Source of the DNA: an uncultured Eubacteriaceae bacterium
Lineage (GTDB): Bacteria > Bacillota > Clostridia > Lachnospirales > CAG-274
Direction of reading: 5' to 3'
Length of the DNA: 6,432 nucleotides
Assembly: GCA_938042265.1 (NCBI GenBank)
Contig: CALIRN010000079.1
Span: forward strand, 1-6,432
Shown here: piece by piece, positions 1 to 5,887 of the stretch
How the letters are laid out: the number at the start of each line of letters is the position of its first letter
Numbering within the stretch: the stretch's first letter is position 1
The notes under the pieces: generated by a model
What the model saw: only the letters and a program-made list of their open reading frames with translations
Told to the model about the DNA's origin: nothing
Database searches by the model: none
Translations under genes and position numbers: made by a program

Positions 1-1755
1 AAAAAGCCTTTTAAAAGGCTTTGGATTTCCTCAATGACTGACGCTGCCATAAAGGACGGTTTTGACAGGCTTAAGGACGGCAGTGAATATGATAATCTGT
101 ACAGCTCCGCAAAGTGCAGAAGTGAGGCCGACTGGCTTGTAGGCATAAACGCAAGCCGTGCCTTTACCCTTAAATATGACGCTCTTTTGAGTATCGGCCG
201 TGTACAGACACCTACTCTTGCCCTTATTGTGCAGAGACAAAAGGAGATTGACATCTTTGACGCAAGGGATTACTGGGAGATTGAGGCAGCCTTTGAGGGC
301 TGGAAGGGCACTTGGTTTGACGGAAAAAATAATGAAACCAAAATATTTGAAAAGGAAAAGGCTGATGAAATTGCCGCGAAGGTAAAGGGGAAAAACGCCT
401 CTGTGGAAAGCGTTGAAAAGGAGGAAAAGAAAACCCCGCCCCCTTTGCTTTATGACCTTACTGAGTTGCAGAGGGACTGCAACAAAAAATATGGCTTTTC
501 CGCAAAGGATACCCTGTCAATAGTTCAGGATTTATATGAAAAGCGAAAAATGGTTACATACCCCAGAACGGACAGCCGCTATTTATCAGATGATATGATA
601 CCAAAGCTTAAGGGGATTGCAGGCAGACTGCAGGCAACAGAGCAGTATAACGCTTATGCTTCTTATGTTGTCAATCTTGAAAAACTGCCTGTTTCAAAAC
701 GGATTGTTGATAACTCCAAAATAAATGACCACCATGCAATTATTCCTACCGAGGCCAAGGCAAACGTACAGTCTTTATCGGACAGGGAGTTTAAGGTGTA
801 TGACCTTATTGCTAGACGTTTTTTGCAGGTGTTTTATCCCTACTATGTGTACAGTACCACAAAAATTATTACCGTTTGTGAAAATGAGCCTTTTGTTACA
901 AGGGGGACAACGGTTATTTCAAAGGGCTGGACAGAGCTTAATGCGGCAGGTGAAAGGGATAAAAAGGAGGAGGCTCCTTTGCCTGATGTTAAGGAGGGAG
1001 ATTTAACACCGATAAAGGGAGTTAAATGTCCCAAGAAAAAAACCAAGCCTCCTCAGGCATATAATGATTCCTCCCTTCTGGGAGCTATGGAAAATGCAGG
1101 CAGATTTGTGGAAAATGAGGAACTTAAGGAACAGATGAAAGACTCGGGCTTAGGCACGCCTGCAACAAGAGCCGCCATTATAGAAAGGCTTATAAAGGTT
1201 GGATATATTAGCCGCAAGGGCAAAAGTCTTGTGCCTACCGAAAAAGGCATGAAGCTTATTGAGGTTGTGCCCCCTGAGCTTAAATCTCCGGAAACCACGG
1301 GCAGGTGGGAAAAAGGTCTGTCACAGATAGCAAAGGGCAATATGGAAACTGATAAGTTTATGGGCAGCATAAAGCGGTACGTATGTTATCTTGTGGAACA
1401 GTCAAAAACAAGAAGTACAAATGTTGTCTTTGCTGCTGAGAAAAAGCGCGGTGCAGGGCGCAACAGAAACAGCCTTGGCAGGTGCCCCGTATGCGGCGGT
1501 GATGTGCTTGAAAATACCAAGTCCTTTTACTGCGGCAGGTGGCGGGGAGGATGTAAGTTTTCCCTCTGGAAGTCGGATTTTGAGCGATATGGCATTAAAA
1601 TGACGGGTGAGCAGATTACAGAGCTTTTACAAAACGGTAAAATTGAAAATCTGCCTATGGTACTGCCCCAAACAGGTGAAAAATGTACAGGGGATATTTG
1701 TCTTAGAGACGATAAAAGCGGCAGGACAGATATTAAAAATGTGAAAAGACTTTGA
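1..1755 (+). CDS. topB: DNA topoisomerase III (type IA), 5' end outside the window
   Basis: This enzyme relaxes and decatenates DNA by passing one strand through a transient nick in another. The frame is open from base 1 and reads RLWISSMTDAAIKDGF, an internal family motif, so the ATG at 34 is an internal Met and the true start is upstream. 584 residues are visible. The roughly 140 missing ones should hold most of the TOPRIM metal-binding domain. Seen in order (residues of the visible part): GRVQTPTLALIV near 66-77; the active-site motif YPRTDSRYLS with catalytic Tyr at about 187 (codon 559-561), matching Tyr328 of E. coli TopB; HHAIIPT near 243-249; GLGTPATRAAIIERL near 380-394; and a C-terminal zinc finger with Cys at about 495, 498, 511 and 518 (CX2CX12CX6C). 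No frameshift is seen. Both chromosomal and conjugative-element copies of topB exist in Clostridia; nothing else here suggests a mobile element, so I favour a chromosomal copy. The family call is firm. Confidence 0.96.
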   Translation, partial: KKPFKRLWISSMTDAAIKDGFDRLKDGSEYDNLYSSAKCRSEADWLVGINASRAFTLKYDALLSIGRVQTPTLALIVQRQKEIDIFDARDYWEIEAAFEGWKGTWFDGKNNETKIFEKEKADEIAAKVKGKNASVESVEKEEKKTPPPLLYDLTELQRDCNKKYGFSAKDTLSIVQDLYEKRKMVTYPRTDSRYLSDDMIPKLKGIAGRLQATEQYNAYASYVVNLEKLPVSKRIVDNSKINDHHAIIPTEAKANVQSLSDREFKVYDLIARRFLQVFYPYYVYSTTKIITVCENEPFVTRGTTVISKGWTELNAAGERDKKEEAPLPDVKEGDLTPIKGVKCPKKKTKPPQAYNDSSLLGAMENAGRFVENEELKEQMKDSGLGTPATRAAIIERLIKVGYISRKGKSLVPTEKGMKLIEVVPPELKSPETTGRWEKGLSQIAKGNMETDKFMGSIKRYVCYLVEQSKTRSTNVVFAAEKKRGAGRNRNSLGRCPVCGGDVLENTKSFYCGRWRGGCKFSLWKSDFERYGIKMTGEQITELLQNGKIENLPMVLPQTGEKCTGDICLRDDKSGRTDIKNVKRL

Positions 1756-1790
1756 TTAAAGCATTGCTTTAATCAAAAAATGCTTTATAT
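1751..1790 (+). terminator. Overlapping hairpins at the end of topB, probable terminator
   Basis: Two inverted repeats share bases. The first is a perfect 12-bp stem (1751-1762 with 1766-1777, 3-nt loop) that includes the topB stop codon and is followed by A's, not T's. The second is a 9-bp stem (1757-1765 with 1779-1787, 13-nt loop) followed by a short T-rich run (ATATTTT). They cannot form together. The second has the layout of a weak intrinsic terminator for topB. The stems are A/T-rich, so termination strength is uncertain. Confidence 0.5.
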
Positions 1791-1812
1791 TTTGGGTAAA
1801 TTGAGATATAAT
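1784..1812 (+). promoter_or_regulatory. Sigma-A-type promoter for the leader RNA and downstream operon
   Basis: A perfect -10 box TATAAT (1807-1812) is preceded, with an optimal 17-bp spacer, by TTTATA (1784-1789), which matches four of six bases of the -35 consensus. Transcription would begin near 1818-1820, giving a leader of about 167 nt before the GTG at 1987. The -35 box lies in the distal arm of the second topB-end hairpin, so terminator and promoter share DNA. Confidence 0.7.
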
Positions 1813-1818
1813 GTATTT

Positions 1819-1971
1819 AACAGACAGGGTAAGTCACCTGCTCTAAAAAGGAGGGTGCTTACTCATACATTCGGTGGGAGTACAATCTCCTAATGAATGT
1901 AAATACCGCTGGTATCGGTTGGTTATGAGTACGCAGCGGTAGCGGAGTACGGATTACTTTACTTATATAAC
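1819..1971 (+). ncRNA. Structured leader or non-coding RNA with a predicted pseudoknot; family not established
   Basis: The stretch lies between a good promoter and the ribosome binding site of the Lrp-type gene and is full of long complementary segments. H1: 1827-1833 with 1858-1864 (7 bp, one G-U), continued by CACC 1835-1838 with GGTG 1854-1857. H2: TACATTC 1866-1872 with GAATGTA 1895-1901, capped by GGAG 1877-1880 with CTCC 1887-1890 and a 6-nt loop. H4: TACCGCTG 1904-1911 with CAGCGGTA 1934-1941. H3: TACTCAT 1860-1866 with ATGAGTA 1925-1931, whose 3' arm sits in the H4 loop, giving a pseudoknot. H3 competes with the H1 3' arm. Direct repeats GGAGTAC (1877-1883, 1944-1950) and AGCGG (1935-1939, 1941-1945) add alternatives. 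No terminator separates it from the next gene, which favours a cis-acting leader. It lacks the hallmark sequences of T-box, lysine, cobalamin, SAM, glycine and c-di-GMP classes as I know them. Size and lineage would also fit the raiA-motif RNA of Bacillota, but I cannot confirm that by eye. Confidence 0.65.
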
Positions 1972-1978
1972 AAGGAGG
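1972..1978 (+). promoter_or_regulatory. Strong Shine-Dalgarno that sets a GTG start
   Basis: AAGGAGG lies 8 nt before GTG at 1987. It is the best ribosome binding site near the beginning of the Lrp-type gene and decides for this GTG over the next in-frame ATG at 2044, which would remove part of the helix-turn-helix. CTCCT at 1887-1891, inside the structured leader, is complementary to AGGAG at 1973-1977. Confidence 0.85.
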
Positions 1979-1986
1979 TTATAAAC

Positions 1987-2472
1987 GTGGAAAAAGCGAT
2001 ACTTGACATACTTGAAAAGGACAGCAGAACAAGCATAGAGGAAATGGCGGTTATGCTTAACAGACCTGTCGGTGATGTATTTACTGCCATAGCGGAAATG
2101 GAAAAAAAGCGTATTATATGCAGTTATACAACCCTTATTAACTGGGATAAAACAGAAAGAGAATTTGTTACCGCAATGATTGAGGTTAAGGTTACCCCTC
2201 AGAGAGATATGGGCTTTGAAAAGATTGCGGAGAGAATATACGGCTTTGATGAGGTAAAGGCAGTTTACCTTATGTCAGGTGCCTATGATTTTATGGTAAT
2301 GATGGAGGGTAAGAACATTAAGGAGATATCCTACTTTATTTCAAACAAGCTCTCTACCATTGATGCGGTTTTAAGCACCGCAACACATTTTGTGCTTAAA
2401 AAATACAAGGATCATGGTGTAATACTGGATAAAACACCAGATGAGGACGAAAGGATGATTGTATCCCCATGA
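1987..2472 (+). CDS. Lrp/AsnC-family transcriptional regulator
   Basis: A 161-residue protein of the normal size for the family. Residues 1-50 form the winged helix-turn-helix (ILDILEKDSRTSIEEMAVML, then the recognition-helix region near VGDVFTAIAEMEKKRII). Residues about 60-140 form the RAM ligand-binding and oligomerisation domain, with the characteristic SGAYDFMVMMEG at 97-108. Such proteins act as dimers or octamers that sense an amino acid and control nearby metabolic genes. The start is GTG, chosen for the strong AAGGAGG 8 nt upstream. The last codons overlap the next gene in ATGA, so the two are probably translationally coupled. Regulator plus aminotransferase in this order resembles the B. 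subtilis alaR-alaT (yugG-yugH) pair, so alanine response and control of its own operon are plausible inferences. The ligand cannot be read from the sequence. The gene follows the structured leader and is likely its first regulatory target. Confidence 0.93.
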   Translation: MEKAILDILEKDSRTSIEEMAVMLNRPVGDVFTAIAEMEKKRIICSYTTLINWDKTEREFVTAMIEVKVTPQRDMGFEKIAERIYGFDEVKAVYLMSGAYDFMVMMEGKNIKEISYFISNKLSTIDAVLSTATHFVLKKYKDHGVILDKTPDEDERMIVSP

Positions 2473-3650
2473 CAGAACCAAAGGATTTTATTTCAAAACA
2501 GGTTTTAGAAATGCCTTTTTCAGGTATAAGAAAGTTTTTTGATGTGGCAAGTGAAATGGACAATGTGATTTCTCTTGGCGTAGGTGAGCCTGATTTTTTA
2601 ACTCCCTGGGCAATAAGGGAAAGAGCAATATATACACTTGAGAAGGGCAGAACAAGATATACCTCAAATCACGGCCTTATGGAACTGAGAGAGGAAATAT
2701 CAAAGTACCTTAAGAGAAAGTTTGACATAAGCTACTGTCCAAAGGATGAGGTGCTTGTAACCGTTGGTGCCAGTGAGGGCATAGACGTCGCTTTAAGGAC
2801 AATACTTAATCCGGGTGAAGAGGTGCTTGTGGTAGAGCCCTCATACGTATCCTATAAGCCTTGTGTTGAAATGGCGGGTGGTGTGCCTGTAATTATCAAT
2901 ACAAGGGTTGAAAACGATTTCCGTCTCCAGCCTGAGGAGATAATGGAAAAGGTGACAGATAAAACCAAGGCGCTTATTTTGCCGTATCCAAACAATCCTA
3001 CAGGCGCTATTATGGAAAGGGAGGATCTGGAGAAAATAGCTAAGGTTATTATAGAAAAGGATATTTTTGTTATAAGTGACGAAATTTATGCCGAGCTTAC
3101 ATACGGTGACAGAAAGCACGCTTCCATAGCATCTCTTGACGGTATGCGTGACAGATGTGTTGTACTTAACGGTTTTTCAAAGGCATATTCAATGACAGGC
3201 TGGAGACTGGGTTATGCGGCAGGTCCGAAGGATATTATAAACAATATGACAAAGGTGCACCAGTACGTTATTATGTGTGCACCTACCATGAGCCAGTATG
3301 CGGCTGTTGAGGCTGTAAAGAGCTGTGATGACCAGGTTGAAAAAATGCGTCAGGAGTATGACATACGCCGAAATGTTATGCGCAGCGGCTTTGAGGAAAT
3401 GGGTCTTAGCTGTTTTGAGGCGTTGGGAGCCTTTTACCTGTTTCCATGTATCAGGTCAACAGGTTTAAGCTCAGATGAATTTTGTGAAAGGCTTTTATTT
3501 GAGGAAAGAGTGGCTGTTGTGCCCGGTACCGCATTTGGTGAGTGTGGAGAGGGCTTTATAAGATGCTCCTACGCATATTCCGTTAAGGATATAAAAAGAG
3601 CGCTGGCAAGGATAGCCAGATTTATAGATAAGATTAACAAAGTAAGGTGA
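2469..3650 (+). CDS. PLP-dependent class I/II aminotransferase, possibly alanine or aspartate type
   Basis: A 393-residue cytosolic fold-type I enzyme that moves an amino group between an amino acid and a 2-oxo acid using pyridoxal phosphate. Visible motifs: GVGEPDF 37-43; GASEG 100-104 (phosphate-binding region); YPNNPTG 173-179 with the PLP-contacting Asn; SDEIYAELTY 203-212, where Asp204 contacts the pyridine nitrogen and Tyr207 the ring oxygen; SKAYSMTGWRLGY 237-249 with Lys238 as Schiff-base lysine and Arg247; and Arg365 in GFIRCSYA, the residue expected to hold the substrate carboxylate. All catalytic residues are present. The ATG overlaps the TGA of the regulator gene (ATGA); a modest AAGGA lies 13 nt upstream, so coupling probably drives initiation. 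It resembles the PatA/AlaT/aspartate aminotransferase I-gamma group. Substrate is inferred only from the Lrp-type neighbour, as in B. subtilis alaR-alaT; aromatic, aspartate or acetyl-diaminopimelate aminotransferase roles are alternatives. Confidence 0.93.
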   Translation: MTEPKDFISKQVLEMPFSGIRKFFDVASEMDNVISLGVGEPDFLTPWAIRERAIYTLEKGRTRYTSNHGLMELREEISKYLKRKFDISYCPKDEVLVTVGASEGIDVALRTILNPGEEVLVVEPSYVSYKPCVEMAGGVPVIINTRVENDFRLQPEEIMEKVTDKTKALILPYPNNPTGAIMEREDLEKIAKVIIEKDIFVISDEIYAELTYGDRKHASIASLDGMRDRCVVLNGFSKAYSMTGWRLGYAAGPKDIINNMTKVHQYVIMCAPTMSQYAAVEAVKSCDDQVEKMRQEYDIRRNVMRSGFEEMGLSCFEALGAFYLFPCIRSTGLSSDEFCERLLFEERVAVVPGTAFGECGEGFIRCSYAYSVKDIKRALARIARFIDKINKVR

Positions 3651-3656
3651 TTTTTT

Positions 3657-4388
3657 ATGGCATACGAAAATTTGAGGGAGCTTATTGAGGACAGTGACAA
3701 CATTGTATTTTTAGGCGGAGCGGGTGTTTCTACCGAAAGTAATATACCCGACTTCAGAAGTGCAGACGGACTTTATGCCGCAAGGACAAAATATGGTTAC
3801 TCACCTGAATATCTTCTCAGCAGGACTTTGTTTGACAAGGACCCTGAGATGTTCTACGATTATTACAAAAATAATTTGATATATATGGATGCCAAACCAA
3901 ACCTTGCTCATTTTGCCCTCGCCAAGCTTGAGGAAACAGGCAAGCTTAAGGCTGTTGTAACTCAGAATATAGACAATTTGCATCAGGCGGCGGGTAGTAA
4001 GGTAGTTTATGAGCTGCACGGCTCGGTATATCGCAATTTTTGTATGGAATGCGGAAGATTTTACAGCCTTGATGAGATGATGGCGCTTGAAGGTAATGTA
4101 CCTCATTGCCGTGATTGCGGCGGTATAATCAAGCCTGATGTGGTTTTGTATGAAGAGGGACTTGACAGTGAAATATGGAACGGCGCACAAAGAGCCATTG
4201 CCAATGCGGATATGCTTATTGTGGGCGGTACATCTCTTGTGGTTTATCCTGCTGCAAGTCTTATAGGCGATTACAGGGGTGACAAGCTTGTGCTTATCAA
4301 TAAGAGTGCAACCTCTTATGATAATATGGCATCACTTGTTATACATGAAAGCATAGGAGAGGTATTATCATCTGCAGTAAAAATATAA
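3657..4388 (+). CDS. Sir2-family NAD-dependent protein deacetylase
   Basis: A 243-residue bacterial sirtuin. It removes acyl groups from protein lysines, using NAD+ and releasing nicotinamide and O-acetyl-ADP-ribose. Visible in order: the NAD-binding motif GAGVSTESNIPDFRS 21-35; KPNLAH 80-85; TQNIDNLHQAAGS 102-114 with the QNID signature; the catalytic base His121 in ELHGS; zinc-binding Cys129, Cys132, Cys151 and Cys154 (CX2C...CX2C); KPDVVLYEE 159-167; and GTSLVVYPAA 191-200. Every key residue is present. In FYDYYKN (66-72) the position that holds Arg in the Tyr-X-X-Arg pair of SIRT5/CobB desuccinylases is Tyr70 (my alignment by eye), so deacetylation rather than desuccinylation is the better guess. 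AAGGTGA (3644-3650), which includes the stop of the preceding gene, lies 6 nt before the ATG, so this gene is the third of the operon. A terminator follows it. Confidence 0.95.
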   Translation: MAYENLRELIEDSDNIVFLGGAGVSTESNIPDFRSADGLYAARTKYGYSPEYLLSRTLFDKDPEMFYDYYKNNLIYMDAKPNLAHFALAKLEETGKLKAVVTQNIDNLHQAAGSKVVYELHGSVYRNFCMECGRFYSLDEMMALEGNVPHCRDCGGIIKPDVVLYEEGLDSEIWNGAQRAIANADMLIVGGTSLVVYPAASLIGDYRGDKLVLINKSATSYDNMASLVIHESIGEVLSSAVKI

Positions 4389-4391
4389 ATT

Positions 4392-4422
4392 ACGGGGGCA
4401 TTTTTCTGCCCCCTGTTTTTTT
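4392..4422 (+). terminator. Strong intrinsic terminator after the sirtuin gene
   Basis: A 7-bp G/C-rich stem (GGGGGCA 4394-4400 with TGCCCCC 4407-4413) with a TTTTTC loop is followed by TG and seven T's (4416-4422). It begins 5 nt after the sirtuin stop. The Shine-Dalgarno of the next gene starts only 2 nt after the T-run, so any transcript reaching the next gene must pass through this element or start inside the sirtuin's 3' end. Confidence 0.92.
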
Positions 4423-4438
4423 GTAAAGGAGAAACAAA

Positions 4439-5269
4439 ATGGAATATAAGTTGGTTGCCTTTGATTGTGACGGAACACTGTTTGACAGCAACGGAAATAT
4501 ACCAAAAAGAAATGCACTGGCGCTTAATAATTTACATAATAAGGGCATTGAGCTGCTTGCCGTTACAGGCAGGAGTGATATACTTACAAGGGACTATATT
4601 GAGGAGCTTGGCATAAATATTCCTGTGGTAGGCTGTAACGGTGCCTCTCTCAGCAATGTTATAACAGGCGAGCGTATATATATACACCCCATTGATAAGG
4701 CTGCCGTTAAGGCTGTAATAGAGGCTTGTATTAAGGAGAGTATACCTTGCAAGGCGTTGAGTATGGATACCGTTTTTACAAGTGATAAAGAAATGCTTGA
4801 AAAGGGAATTAAGCAGATTGTAACCAAGTATACCAGAGAGCTTAAGTATATGCTGAAGGGAAAATGGCTCACTGATGAGGATATGCTTAAAATGGCTGAA
4901 ACGGAGGATATTGTAAAAATAGTTACGGTAAATAACGATATTGAACGTTTAAGGGCAATACAGAAAGGCTTAAGCAGTGTAAAGGGATTGCAGGTGCTTA
5001 AATCCAATATAAACTGTCTTGATATGATTGCCGAAAACGTATCAAAGGGAAAAGGACTTGTTGATTACGCAAACAGAAAGGGCATATCCATGGAGCAGTG
5101 CATAGCCTTTGGTGATAATGAAAATGATATCTCAATGATACAGACAGCAGGACTTGGTATAGCCATGGCTAATGCCGATGATGCGGTAAAACAGGCAGCG
5201 GACAGAATTGCACTTACAAATGATGAGTGCGGCGTGGCTGTGGAGCTGGAGAGGATATTCGGAATATAA
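4439..5269 (+). CDS. Cof-type HAD-superfamily hydrolase (sugar or nucleotide phosphatase)
   Basis: A 276-residue cytosolic phosphatase of the HAD IIB/Cof group, which dephosphorylates small sugar or nucleotide phosphates. All four HAD motifs are present: motif I DCDGTLFDSNG with nucleophile Asp9 and acid Asp11; motif II TGR with Thr43; motif III Lys203 in VSKGKGL; and motif IV GDNENDISM 225-233 with Asp226 and Asp230 for magnesium. The part between about 85 and 190 is the C2-type cap that sets substrate choice; it is poorly conserved and gives no clue to the substrate. The AAAGGAG at 4425-4431 sits 7 nt before the ATG. The gene lies just behind a strong terminator with no convincing promoter in between, so its expression may be low or controlled by read-through. 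Length is normal for the family. Confidence 0.92.
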   Translation: MEYKLVAFDCDGTLFDSNGNIPKRNALALNNLHNKGIELLAVTGRSDILTRDYIEELGINIPVVGCNGASLSNVITGERIYIHPIDKAAVKAVIEACIKESIPCKALSMDTVFTSDKEMLEKGIKQIVTKYTRELKYMLKGKWLTDEDMLKMAETEDIVKIVTVNNDIERLRAIQKGLSSVKGLQVLKSNINCLDMIAENVSKGKGLVDYANRKGISMEQCIAFGDNENDISMIQTAGLGIAMANADDAVKQAADRIALTNDECGVAVELERIFGI

Positions 5270-5349
5270 TTATATTATTAAAATGGTAGTTTTTATAAAA
5301 AATATGGGTATGAAATGAAGGATAAACTAAAATCTGGGAGAAGTAAATT

Positions 5350-5862
5350 ATGGTTATATTAATTGCAGGGGCTTCACATACGGGAAAAACTTTGTTGGCT
5401 CAAAAGCTATTGGAAAAATATCACTTTCCGTATCTGTCTATTGACCATTTGAAAATGGGACTTATAAGAAGCGGAAAAACAGCTCTAACACCAAAGGACG
5501 ATAATGAGCTTGTACCCTATCTTTGGTCTGTTGTAAAGGAAATTATTAAAACAAGTATTGAAAATCAACAGAACCTTGTAATTGAGGGTTGTTATATCCC
5601 TTTTGACTGGCAGAAGGATTTTGACTGTGAGTACATAAAGGAAATAAAGTATTACTGCCTGATTATGACTAAAGAATATATAGAAAATCATTTTGAGGAT
5701 GTGAAGAGGTTTGCCAATGTTATTGAAAAGCGTCTTGATGATTCATACTGCACGGTTCAATCAATGGTTAAGGATAATGCTGAAAATCTGTATATGTGTA
5801 AAAAATACAATTGTAATTATATTTTGATAGAGAATTATTATAATGCAGATATTGATTTATAA
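5350..5862 (+). CDS. Small P-loop NTPase, kinase-like, function unknown
   Basis: A 170-residue protein starting MVILIAGASHTGKT, where residues 7-14 are a Walker A loop (GxxxxGKT) directly at the N-terminus, as in adenylate-kinase-like small-molecule kinases. A hydrophobic strand then leads into SIDHLKMGL (30-38), and VIEGCYIP at 77-84 looks like the second core strand with a conserved acidic residue; both are typical of the zeta-toxin/kinase-like P-loop group. The C-terminal half is rich in Lys, Glu, Asp and Tyr and carries no motif I can name. The ATG follows GGGAG by 9 nt. The 80-bp gap upstream is A/T-only in places and has no clear promoter. Leu codons are spread over CTT, TTG, CTG, CTA and TTA, while the neighbouring genes strongly favour CTT, and the gene seems more A/T-rich, so acquisition by transfer is possible. 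Substrate is unknown. Confidence 0.8.
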   Translation: MVILIAGASHTGKTLLAQKLLEKYHFPYLSIDHLKMGLIRSGKTALTPKDDNELVPYLWSVVKEIIKTSIENQQNLVIEGCYIPFDWQKDFDCEYIKEIKYYCLIMTKEYIENHFEDVKRFANVIEKRLDDSYCTVQSMVKDNAENLYMCKKYNCNYILIENYYNADIDL

Positions 5863-5887
5863 AATTAGTTAAACAATGGAGGATAAA

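Noticed and set aside
34..36. ATG at 34 as the start of topB
   Set aside because: The frame is open to base 1 and the upstream residues RLWISS belong to the family's conserved sequence. There is no ribosome binding site, and the TOPRIM region would be missing.
1..1755. topB as a marker of an integrative conjugative element
   Set aside because: No relaxase, T4SS, integrase, attachment repeat or other transfer gene is seen, and the downstream genes are metabolic; chromosomal topB is common in Clostridia.
1874..1942. Possible short leader peptide: GTG at 1874 reading in frame to TAG at 1940-1942
   Set aside because: The only ribosome binding site (AAGGAGG near 1848-1854) is 19 nt away, too far. 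The same bases are used in strong helices, and there is no run of a regulatory amino acid codon.
1819..1971. T-box leader for an amino-acid operon
   Set aside because: The conserved antiterminator bulge sequence (GGTGG-ACCGCG type) is absent; TACCGCTG only partly resembles it. There is no terminator with T-run before the gene at 1987.
2469..2472. ATGA overlap of regulator and aminotransferase as unusual
   Set aside because: Four-base overlaps are routine in operons; recorded as part of the gene descriptions only.
5263..5301. A/T palindromes (5263-5276 and 5290-5301) as a terminator or operator
   Set aside because: Both are made only of A and T without a loop, and such palindromes arise easily in an A/T-rich gap. 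No T-run or paired promoter elements with good spacing support a function.
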